From contig CANIAV010000064.1 in the NCBI GenBank assembly GCA_947465365.1, positions 1 through 5,668 on the forward strand: a stretch of DNA of 5,668 bases. The letters run 5' to 3'. The translations under genes and the position numbers were made by a program. Below the pieces are notes generated by a model. It made no database searches. It was not told where the DNA came from and saw only the letters and a program-made list of their open reading frames with translations. The stretch comes from Actinomycetota bacterium (GTDB lineage Bacteria; Actinomycetota; Actinomycetes; Nanopelagicales; Nanopelagicaceae). Positions within the stretch are counted from its first letter, which is position 1, and each line of letters opens with the position of its first letter. Positions 1 through 5,668 of this stretch are shown one piece after another.

Positions 1-501
1 ATCACCGGTCAGGTTTGATTTACCAAGATCGGCGAGATTTATACCGACTACTTCGCTTACTCGAGCGCCAGTGCCGTATAGCAGTTCCAAGATCGCGCGA
101 TCACGCAGCGCGGTTAGATCGCCTACGCGCTCTGTAGAGTCAATTAAGGAAGTTATTTCGGCAACGGTTAGCGCCTTGGGTAACTTTCGGGGTAAACGAT
201 TGGCACTTAACTCTGTCGTTGGATCCGTTATCCCATATTCGCGTGATAAATATTTATAAAAAGTCTTAAGCGCTGAAACACCGCGGTTTATTGAAGATAG
301 CGCCAAACCTTCTTCCTTTAGGGAGATCTCATACTCTGTGAAGTTCTCTGCAGTTAGCGTTTGATAATCTAATTTCTGAGCGATGAGATAACTGGCAAAG
401 CGATCTAGATCTCTGCCATAAGCTGCGATCGAGTTCGGTGATAGTCCGCGCTCAATCTGCAGATGATCTATAAAGCTCTTTTGCGCTTTTTCAAACTGCA
501 T
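1..501 (-). CDS. xerD: Xer-type tyrosine site-specific recombinase, N-terminal part (3'-truncated by window edge)
   Basis: This is the first 167 residues of an integrase-family recombinase of roughly 300 residues; the rest lies beyond the left edge. Xer proteins act with the division-site translocase FtsK to resolve chromosome dimers at dif. Visible are the N-terminal SAM-like core-binding domain (about 1-90; F-DHLQIERGLSPNSIAAYGRDL and INRGVSALKTFYKYL), the LPRKLPKALT linker (103-112) and the beginning of the catalytic domain with LRDRAILELLYGTGARVSE (132-150). Arg147 in GARVSE is the first catalytic Arg; the distal Arg, His and Tyr are not in the window. The linker and the LYGTGARVSE block favour the XerD/XerC family over a phage integrase, as does the housekeeping context, since an xerD-like gene sits in this region in M. 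tuberculosis. Choosing XerD over XerC is by position and similarity. ATG 501 overlaps ald by 11 nt; an in-frame ATG at 507 is an equally plausible start. A weak GGTGG lies upstream. Confidence 0.9.
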   Translation of the reverse strand, partial: MQFEKAQKSFIDHLQIERGLSPNSIAAYGRDLDRFASYLIAQKLDYQTLTAENFTEYEISLKEEGLALSSINRGVSALKTFYKYLSREYGITDPTTELSANRLPRKLPKALTVAEITSLIDSTERVGDLTALRDRAILELLYGTGARVSEVVGINLADLGKSNLTGD

Positions 502-1579
502 AACCATGGGCCACCGCAACGGCGTTATATCTAATCTTTCCAGCATGCACATTTAACCCGCGATCTAACGCTGGATCTTCCTCAATAGCGCGCTCCCATC
601 CCCTATTTGCGATCGCGATCGCATATGGCAAGGTCGCATTAGTTAAGGCGTAAGTAGATGCCACCGGAACGGCGCCCGGCATATTTGCCACGCAGTAGAA
701 AATCGAGTTATGAACTTGGAATGTTGGTTCAGCATGTGTGGTGGGCTTGGAATCTTCGAAGCATCCGCCTTGATCAATTGCTATATCTACCAATACCGAA
801 CCAGGTTTCATCTGTGCAACCTGTGCATTACTGACTAACTTAGGAGCTTTCGCGCCATGTACGAGAACTGCCCCGATGACTAAATCTGCTTGTTTGATCT
901 CGCGCTCGATCGCATGCATCGTTGATGCCAAAGTTTTGATTCGACCGTTATAAAGTGAATCAATATAGGCAAGTCTTGGCAATGATCGGTCTAACACAGT
1001 TACATCCGCACCCATACCCATTGCAATTACCGCCGCATTTAACCCAGCAACTCCCCCGCCAATTACAACAACTTTGCCAGGTGCAACACCGGGAACTCCT
1101 GCGAGTAAGACACCGCGTCCACCGTTTGGTTTTTGCAGCGCAAATGCACCAACTTGCACAGCAAGACGTCCGGCGACTTCACTCATCGGGGCAAGTAACG
1201 GCAGCGTGCCATCTACTTCAACAGTTTCGTAAGCAATCGCGGTTGTGCCACTTTTCAACAGCGCATCTGTGCATGACTTTGATGCCGCCAAGTGAAGATA
1301 GGTAAAGAGAATTTGTCCAGCGCGAAGCTTTGGATACTCGCTTTCGATCGGTTCTTTAACCTTCAAAATTAAATCCGCTGTGGCCCAAATCTTTGCGACA
1401 TCACTTTCCATCTTGGCTCCCGCTGTTATGAAATCAGCATCGCTAATGGCCGAACCTAGACCTGCACCAGATTCAATAATTACTTGATGGCCCAGGCGAA
1501 TAAATTCAAAAACACCTTCTGGGGTAAGTGCGACTCGTGCTTCGTGAACCTTAATCTCTTTCGGTACACCAACTAACAT
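491..1579 (-). CDS. ald: Alanine dehydrogenase
   Basis: NAD-dependent alanine dehydrogenase reversibly deaminates L-alanine to pyruvate and ammonium. It can supply pyruvate from alanine or fix ammonium while reoxidising NADH. The protein has 362 residues against 371 in M. tuberculosis Ald, which it closely resembles. Residues corresponding to the known active site are present: Arg15 in HEARVALTP, Lys75 in LKVKEP, His96 in YLHLAA and the Asp in VDIAIDQGG (269, equal to 270 in M. tuberculosis). The Rossmann motif VVVIGGGVAG lies at about 170-179, and VLD with Asp197 is the expected NAD ribose contact. The start has two adjacent ATGs (1582, 1579). I chose 1579 because AAAGG at 1590-1586 is then 6 nt away rather than 3, and because the family begins M-x-V-G-[IV]-P. 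ATG 1582 would overlap the pyrG stop as TAATG. The last 11 nt overlap the xer gene. The C-terminus is slightly shorter than usual but complete in fold motifs. Confidence 0.96.
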   Translation of the reverse strand: MLVGVPKEIKVHEARVALTPEGVFEFIRLGHQVIIESGAGLGSAISDADFITAGAKMESDVAKIWATADLILKVKEPIESEYPKLRAGQILFTYLHLAASKSCTDALLKSGTTAIAYETVEVDGTLPLLAPMSEVAGRLAVQVGAFALQKPNGGRGVLLAGVPGVAPGKVVVIGGGVAGLNAAVIAMGMGADVTVLDRSLPRLAYIDSLYNGRIKTLASTMHAIEREIKQADLVIGAVLVHGAKAPKLVSNAQVAQMKPGSVLVDIAIDQGGCFEDSKPTTHAEPTFQVHNSIFYCVANMPGAVPVASTYALTNATLPYAIAIANRGWERAIEEDPALDRGLNVHAGKIRYNAVAVAHGYAV

Positions 1580-1581
1580 CA

Positions 1582-3216
1582 TTAACCTTTCGCAGCTATA
1601 GCCGCCGAAATCAATCCCACAAATAGTGGGTGTGGTCGCGTTGGACGCGAACGTAGCTCAGGATGTGCCTGCGTTCCCACGTAATAAGGATGTACCTCAA
1701 GCGGTAGTTCTACAAACTCCACGAGATCGCGTTCTTGAAAGATTCCTGAGAAAGTTAGACCAGCGCTGGAAATCTCATCACGATAGGCGTTATTTACCTC
1801 ATACCGATGGCGGTGACGTTCCGAAATTTCATTTGATCCATAAGTCTTGGCAACGATCGAACCAGGTGTCAACGTTGCTTTATATAGACCTAAACGCATT
1901 GTTCCGCCCATATCGGCTTGTCCGGAAACTATTGCTTTCTGATCATCCATCGTTGCAATTACATGTGTGCCAGATTCTGGTGAGAATTCAGCGGAATTAG
2001 CATCTTTTATTCCCGCCATATTTCTGGCTGCCTCAATAACCATACATTGCAAACCTAGACATAACCCAAGGGTTGGGATTTTATTAGTGCGCGCGTACGT
2101 TAACGCACCTAGTTTTCCTTCAATACCGCGAACTCCAAATCCACCCGGCACACAAATTGCATCTACATCCGAGAGAGCCTTCTTTGCTCCTTCCGGAGTT
2201 TCGCAGTCATCACTTGGAACCCAGACAATAGAAACCTTTGCGTTATTGGCAAAGCCACCAGCACGTAGCGCTTCCGAAACTGAAAGGTACGCATCAGGTA
2301 GATCAATATACTTACCAACTAAAGCAACTTTAACCTGGTGTTTTGGATGATGAACTTTCTCTAAGAGCTCATCCCATTCTCCCCATTTAACTTCGTGGCC
2401 CCCGAGGGATAAACGACGGACCACATAGGCATCTAGGCCTTCTGCAAATAAAACCTTAGGTATGTCATAGATCGATGGCGCATCAACTGCAGCCACAACA
2501 GCTTCAACATCAACGTCACACATCAATGAGATCTTCTTCTTAATGCTCTGTGGAATCTCGCGATCTGAACGAAGCACGACTGCATCAGGTGCGATACCGA
2601 TACTGCGCAGCGCCGCAACTGAGTGTTGTGTCGGTTTAGTTTTTAACTCGCCAGATGGACCAATATAAGGAACTAGTGAGATATGAAGGTAAAAAACGTT
2701 GTCACGACCTACTTCTTGGCGCATCTGGCGCGCAGCCTCCAAGAATGGTTGCGATTCGATATCGCCAACGGTTCCACCAATTTCAGTGATGATCACATCA
2801 ACATCAAGTGCTGACATTGCATTCATACGCTCTTTAATCTCATTTGTAATGTGAGGAATTACCTGGACTGTCTCTCCTAGATATTCACCGCGACGCTCAC
2901 GCGCGATAACCCGAGAGTAAATCTGACCGGTGGTGACGTTGGCTGAACCTTCAAGATTGCGATCTAAGAATCGTTCGTAGTGACCGATATCTAGATCGGT
3001 CTCGGCGCCATCGTCGGTTACAAAGACTTCACCGTGTTGAAAAGGATTCATGGTGCCAGGATCAACGTTTAGATAAGGATCGAGTTTCTGCATTGTGACG
3101 CGGATACCGCGGGCTACCAGCAATCTGCCGAGGCTTGAAGCAGTTAATCCCTTGCCAAGACTTGAGGCGACTCCGCCAGTTACGAAAATATGTTTAGTCA
3201 CATGCGCTTGGCCCAT
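1582..3216 (-). CDS. pyrG: CTP synthase (glutamine-hydrolysing)
   Basis: CTP synthase converts UTP to CTP using ATP and ammonia from glutamine, the last step of de novo pyrimidine nucleotide synthesis; it acts in the cytosol as a tetramer. From the chosen ATG it has 544 residues, like E. coli PyrG (545) and shorter than the M. tuberculosis protein, which has a C-terminal tail absent here. The N-terminal synthetase domain carries the P-loop [10 protein letters not shown] (14-23), [20 protein letters not shown] (43-62), AETDLD and [11 protein letters not shown] (Mg/ATP contacts). The glutamine amidotransferase domain starts near 294 and has GGFGVRG (358-364), the nucleophile Cys386 in [15 protein letters not shown] (467-474) and the His518/Glu520 pair in AHPELRSRP. 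All catalytic residues are present. The start is uncertain: ATG 3234, ATG 3216 and GTG 3201 are in frame. ATG 3234 has no Shine-Dalgarno; ATG 3216 has a weak AGG 10 nt upstream; GTG 3201 would give the common [10 protein letters not shown] start. The gene ends just before ald. Confidence 0.96.
   Translation of the reverse strand: MGQAHVTKHIFVTGGVASSLGKGLTASSLGRLLVARGIRVTMQKLDPYLNVDPGTMNPFQHGEVFVTDDGAETDLDIGHYERFLDRNLEGSANVTTGQIYSRVIARERRGEYLGETVQVIPHITNEIKERMNAMSALDVDVIITEIGGTVGDIESQPFLEAARQMRQEVGRDNVFYLHISLVPYIGPSGELKTKPTQHSVAALRSIGIAPDAVVLRSDREIPQSIKKKISLMCDVDVEAVVAAVDAPSIYDIPKVLFAEGLDAYVVRRLSLGGHEVKWGEWDELLEKVHHPKHQVKVALVGKYIDLPDAYLSVSEALRAGGFANNAKVSIVWVPSDDCETPEGAKKALSDVDAICVPGGFGVRGIEGKLGALTYARTNKIPTLGLCLGLQCMVIEAARNMAGIKDANSAEFSPESGTHVIATMDDQKAIVSGQADMGGTMRLGLYKATLTPGSIVAKTYGSNEISERHRHRYEVNNAYRDEISSAGLTFSGIFQERDLVEFVELPLEVHPYYVGTQAHPELRSRPTRPHPLFVGLISAAIAAKG
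1586..1590 (-). promoter_or_regulatory. Ribosome binding site for ald
   Basis: AAAGG is formed by the last two sense codons of pyrG (AAA GGT), 6 nt upstream of ATG 1579 and 3 nt upstream of ATG 1582. The spacing favours the second ATG. Because the site sits within pyrG, ald translation is probably coupled to termination of pyrG. Confidence 0.55.
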
Positions 3217-3247
3217 GGAAGACAAACCTATCATCTAGATGAAGCTA

Positions 3248-4987
3248 TTAAGAAACTGACTCGCGCATCGCTAGTAGTTCGGTGGCATGTTCTTGCGCAC
3301 TAGCCGAGCCTTCTAAGCCAGCCAGCATGCGGGCGATCTCTTCTACCCGGCCTGATTCATCTAATTTGGCAACGCCTGATTGTGAGACCGAACCATCGCC
3401 GCTCTTCTTAACTACGAAATGTGTATCAGCCCATGCTGCAACCTGCGGTAAATGCGTAACAACGATTACTTGTGTGTGTTTTGCCAAGGCGGCAAGACGC
3501 CGACCGACTTCAATTGCAGCTTTACCGCCAACGCCCGCATCTACCTCATCGAAGATATAAGTTCCGACGGGATGAGTCTGCGCTAATACAACTTCTAGCG
3601 CCAACATGATGCGCGACATTTCTCCACCGCTGGCACCTTTACCAAGTGCAATTAGCGGGCCATCGGTATGTCCCTGGATCTGCATCAGTACTTCATCGCA
3701 GCCAAGAGAAGTGAAATCAGATTCCTTTAAAGCACCATTGTAATCTGGAGTTGCAATTCCAATAGAAAATTTAGTGTGTGGCATCGCAAGTGCGTTGATC
3801 TCTGCGGTAACTGATTTTGACAGTGATATTGATGCAGTAGTTCGCAGATCAGTAAGTTCCTTGGCAGATTTTAGTAGCTCAGCTTTAATCTGACTCAGCT
3901 CGGCTTGCAGTTGCCTAATCCGGTCTTCGCCACCATTTAAATCTGCGATCGCCTCTTTCGCACCTTTCGCACGGACTGCTAACGCAGCCAGATCGTCATC
4001 GGCTGCCAAAGCGCTGCCATACTTCTTAAGGAAGGATTTAATCTCTGCTTTGCGCCCTTGAAGTCCATCTAACTTTCCAGGATCTGCTTCTAGCGCAGTC
4101 AGATAAGAGCTGATCTCGCGGGCAGCGTCATCGATTAAGAAGAATCCTTCCGCCAATGCAGAACTGATCTCATCTAACTTGGCATCTTTTCCTTTAGCTA
4201 GATCTAAAAATCTACGTGCCGCTCCCAGCGCGGTAAGTGCACCTGCGCTTTCGTCCGATAGCGCAGCGCTTGCGCCAGAACTTGCGGCGCGCAGATCTTC
4301 CACACTTGATAAACGAGCGATTTGATTGGTGACCTCACCGTATTCACCGCGAACTGGTTTTAACTTGGTCCAACCGTTTAAGAACTCTTCCAGGTCTGCG
4401 ACTTCTCGATCGCGCTTACTGGCGCTATCTTGCGCCGCTTTTATACGCGCTTTCAAATCGTTGTAATCTGCAAAAACCTTTTGATAGGCAGCTAGCGCAG
4501 TTGCAAACTTTGGACCCGAATAACGATCTAACAGTTCGCGTTGCCTAGCCGGTTTTACAATTTGATGATTGGCTGCTTGGCCGTGTATCTCAACTAAATT
4601 ATCGGCGAAGTTTGCCAAGGTTGCAGCAGGCACTGTCGTACCACCGGCAACAGCCTTGCTCTTGCCATCGCTATTTACGGTGCGCGTTAAAATTAAAGCG
4701 CCATCGGAAATATCTGCGCCCGAACTTTCGGCAATCTCTGTCAGCGCATCAGTGACGGTAGGTAGCGCAAATTGTGCAGAAGCTATTAACCGCTCGGAAC
4801 CGCTTCTAACTAAATCGCTATCACTCTTGCCTCCTAAGACGAGTGCGAGAGCGGTAAGAATCATGGTCTTGCCAGCGCCGGTTTCACCGGTTAGTACATT
4901 TAAACCACCACCAAATTCCAGAGTGGATTGATCGATGATGCCGAGATTACGGATTGAGATTTCTTCTAGATAAGTGCGTTCACTCAC
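3248..4987 (-). CDS. recN: DNA repair protein RecN (SMC-like ATPase)
   Basis: RecN is a cytoplasmic SMC-like ATPase acting early in recombinational repair of double-strand breaks. From the chosen start it has 579 residues, normal for the family. Visible parts in order are an N-terminal ATPase half with Walker A GETGAGKT (34-41); the RecN-type LVEIHGQ segment (131-137); a charged, Ala/Lys/Glu-rich coiled-coil-like arm (about 160-205 and 335-395) around a middle region; then the ABC signature GASGGEMSR (451-459), Walker B YIFDEVDAGVGG with D480 and E481, and the H-loop VVTHLPQV with H512. All ATPase motifs are intact. I chose GTG at 4987 over an in-frame ATG at 5023 because family members begin close to the LEEI-RNLG segment and a GAAGG sits 8 nt upstream. 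The ATG would add 12 residues and deepen the overlap with nadK to 44 nt. The gene overlaps the nadK stop by 8 nt and ends in TAA followed at once by TAG. Confidence 0.95.
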   Translation of the reverse strand: MSERTYLEEISIRNLGIIDQSTLEFGGGLNVLTGETGAGKTMILTALALVLGGKSDSDLVRSGSERLIASAQFALPTVTDALTEIAESSGADISDGALILTRTVNSDGKSKAVAGGTTVPAATLANFADNLVEIHGQAANHQIVKPARQRELLDRYSGPKFATALAAYQKVFADYNDLKARIKAAQDSASKRDREVADLEEFLNGWTKLKPVRGEYGEVTNQIARLSSVEDLRAASSGASAALSDESAGALTALGAARRFLDLAKGKDAKLDEISSALAEGFFLIDDAAREISSYLTALEADPGKLDGLQGRKAEIKSFLKKYGSALAADDDLAALAVRAKGAKEAIADLNGGEDRIRQLQAELSQIKAELLKSAKELTDLRTTASISLSKSVTAEINALAMPHTKFSIGIATPDYNGALKESDFTSLGCDEVLMQIQGHTDGPLIALGKGASGGEMSRIMLALEVVLAQTHPVGTYIFDEVDAGVGGKAAIEVGRRLAALAKHTQVIVVTHLPQVAAWADTHFVVKKSGDGSVSQSGVAKLDESGRVEEIARMLAGLEGSASAQEHATELLAMRESVS

Positions 4988-5668
4988 CGCGCCAGCCTTC
5001 GACCGGAAGTTTAAACTTTGCAACCAGACGATCGGTAAAGAGCGTTGGATTGATATGCGAGAGCTTAATTACGGATGAATCCTTAGTTATCTGTACTCGA
5101 TCACCAGTACGCAACGGTAGCTTTCGGAGCGCATCTGCTGATAACAGGGCATCACTTGATTCGATTTCAACGACAATTTCTGAAGTTGGCGCAACCACCA
5201 TTGGACGAGCAAAGAGCGCGTGCGCTGATATTGGTAATAAGACCAAAGCATCGATCTCTGGCCACAAGACAGGACCACCAGCGCTAAAAGCATATGCAGT
5301 TGAACCAGTTGGCGTTGAACAAATCAGGCCGTCACAACCCCAGCGAGAAAGGGGGCGATTATCGATTTGTACAAAGAGTTCAACCATAGTTGTGCCATTA
5401 CGTTCCACGGTTACTTCATTTAGCGCCCAGCCAGTTGAAATAACTGCGCTTTCACGAATAACTGAATATTGCAGAACCATACGGTTTTCGGTTACAAAGT
5501 TCTTTGCGACGATACTTGCTGCGATCTCAGTTAAAGCAGGTTTTTCTACTTCAGCAAGAAATCCAACATGGCCAAGATTGATACCAAGAATAGGAATATT
5601 CTGGGTGCGAGCAATTTCAGCGCCACGTAAAATCGTTCCATCTCCACCGAGAACGATAACTACATCAG
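4980..5668 (-). CDS. nadK: NAD kinase (5'-truncated by window edge)
   Basis: ATP- or polyphosphate-dependent NAD kinase phosphorylates NAD+ to NADP+ in the cytosol and is the only route to NADP. The reading frame stays open to the right edge, so the start lies outside; 228 residues are visible of a family length near 290-300. The first complete codon is at 5666. Visible motifs, numbered in the fragment, are the GGDGT signature at residues 7-11 with the catalytic Asp at 9, GINLGHVGFLAEVE at 28-41, NEVTVER at 83-89, and CDGLICSTPTGSTAYAFSAGGP-like substrate-binding segment from about residue 111. The C-terminus (FTDRLVAKFKLPVEGWRGE) closely matches mycobacterial NAD kinase as I recall it. An ATG at 5480 lies inside the gene and is not the start, because the GGDGT motif is upstream of it. 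A later segment reads SADALRK where mycobacteria have a CDGR-type motif, so the usual Gly there is Ala. The stop overlaps the recN start, suggesting translational coupling. In actinobacteria tlyA often lies upstream, which cannot be seen here. Confidence 0.96.
   Translation of the reverse strand, partial: DVVIVLGGDGTILRGAEIARTQNIPILGINLGHVGFLAEVEKPALTEIAASIVAKNFVTENRMVLQYSVIRESAVISTGWALNEVTVERNGTTMVELFVQIDNRPLSRWGCDGLICSTPTGSTAYAFSAGGPVLWPEIDALVLLPISAHALFARPMVVAPTSEIVVEIESSDALLSADALRKLPLRTGDRVQITKDSSVIKLSHINPTLFTDRLVAKFKLPVEGWRGE
4996..5000 (-). promoter_or_regulatory. Ribosome binding site for recN
   Basis: GAAGG lies inside the last codons of nadK, 8 nt upstream of the GTG at 4987. This supports the GTG as the recN start rather than the upstream ATG at 5023, and fits coupled translation of nadK and recN. 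Confidence 0.6.

Noticed and set aside
71..259. Plus-strand open frame of 62 codons at the left edge
   Set aside because: It is antisense to the xer recombinase, which runs open from 501 to the edge with clear family motifs.
1..501. Phage or integron integrase marking a mobile element
   Set aside because: The N-terminal sequence is of XerC/XerD type, it overlaps a housekeeping gene, and no att-like repeats or cargo genes are visible. The missing C-terminal half prevents a complete exclusion.
955..1305. Plus-strand open frame of 116 codons, rich in His, Gln and Leu
   Set aside because: It lies wholly antisense to the conserved core of ald, has a low-complexity composition typical of a shadow frame, and no recognisable domain.
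1626..2350. Two overlapping plus-strand open frames (1626-2000 and 1967-2350)
   Set aside because: Both are antisense to pyrG, whose catalytic residues are intact across the same stretch; no family resemblance is seen.
3217..3250. Promoter or terminator in the recN-pyrG gap
   Set aside because: The gap is very short and shows neither a GC-rich hairpin followed by a T-run nor a convincing -10/-35 pair.
4569..4931. Plus-strand open frame of 120 codons
   Set aside because: It is antisense to the RecN N-terminal ATPase domain, including Walker A; the Ala/Val/Pro/Ser-rich composition is that of a complement-frame artefact.
5087..5293. Minus-strand open frame of 68 codons in another phase within nadK
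   Set aside because: nadK is coding through this stretch with its substrate-binding motifs; the alternative frame shows no recognisable features.

Overview
The window is a tightly packed, single-strand stretch of chromosomal housekeeping genes. All five genes read on the minus strand. In transcription order (right to left) they are NAD kinase (5' end cut by the right edge), DNA repair ATPase RecN, CTP synthase PyrG, alanine dehydrogenase Ald and a Xer-type tyrosine recombinase (3' end cut by the left edge). There is no gene-free stretch longer than about 50 bases, and I see no RNA gene, mobile element, CRISPR array or convincing promoter or terminator.

The organism is most likely an actinobacterium. 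The NAD kinase, PyrG and Ald proteins resemble, as I recall them, the Mycobacterium tuberculosis homologues, down to shared stretches such as the NAD kinase tail FTDRLV-KF-LPV-GWRG. The order nadK-recN-pyrG-...-xer is also the classical actinobacterial one. Base composition is slightly below 50% GC by eye, genes overlap or abut, and genes often found between these in larger actinobacteria are missing. That combination fits a small-genome lineage such as the freshwater acI group (Nanopelagicales), but the lineage call is inference.

Layout: 5668-4980 nadK (partial); 4987-3248 recN, starting at a GTG that overlaps the nadK stop by 8 nt; 3216-1582 pyrG, with an uncertain start; 1579-491 ald, starting right after the pyrG stop; 501-1 xer recombinase (partial), overlapping the end of ald by 11 nt. 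The junctions imply one polycistronic transcript with translational coupling.

The genes do not form one pathway. NAD kinase makes NADP, PyrG makes CTP, Ald interconverts alanine and pyruvate, RecN acts in double-strand break repair, and the Xer protein resolves chromosome dimers. RecN and Xer share a chromosome-maintenance theme. I found no evidence of a novel system; the observations listed concern gene order, start sites and an apparent excess of GATC.
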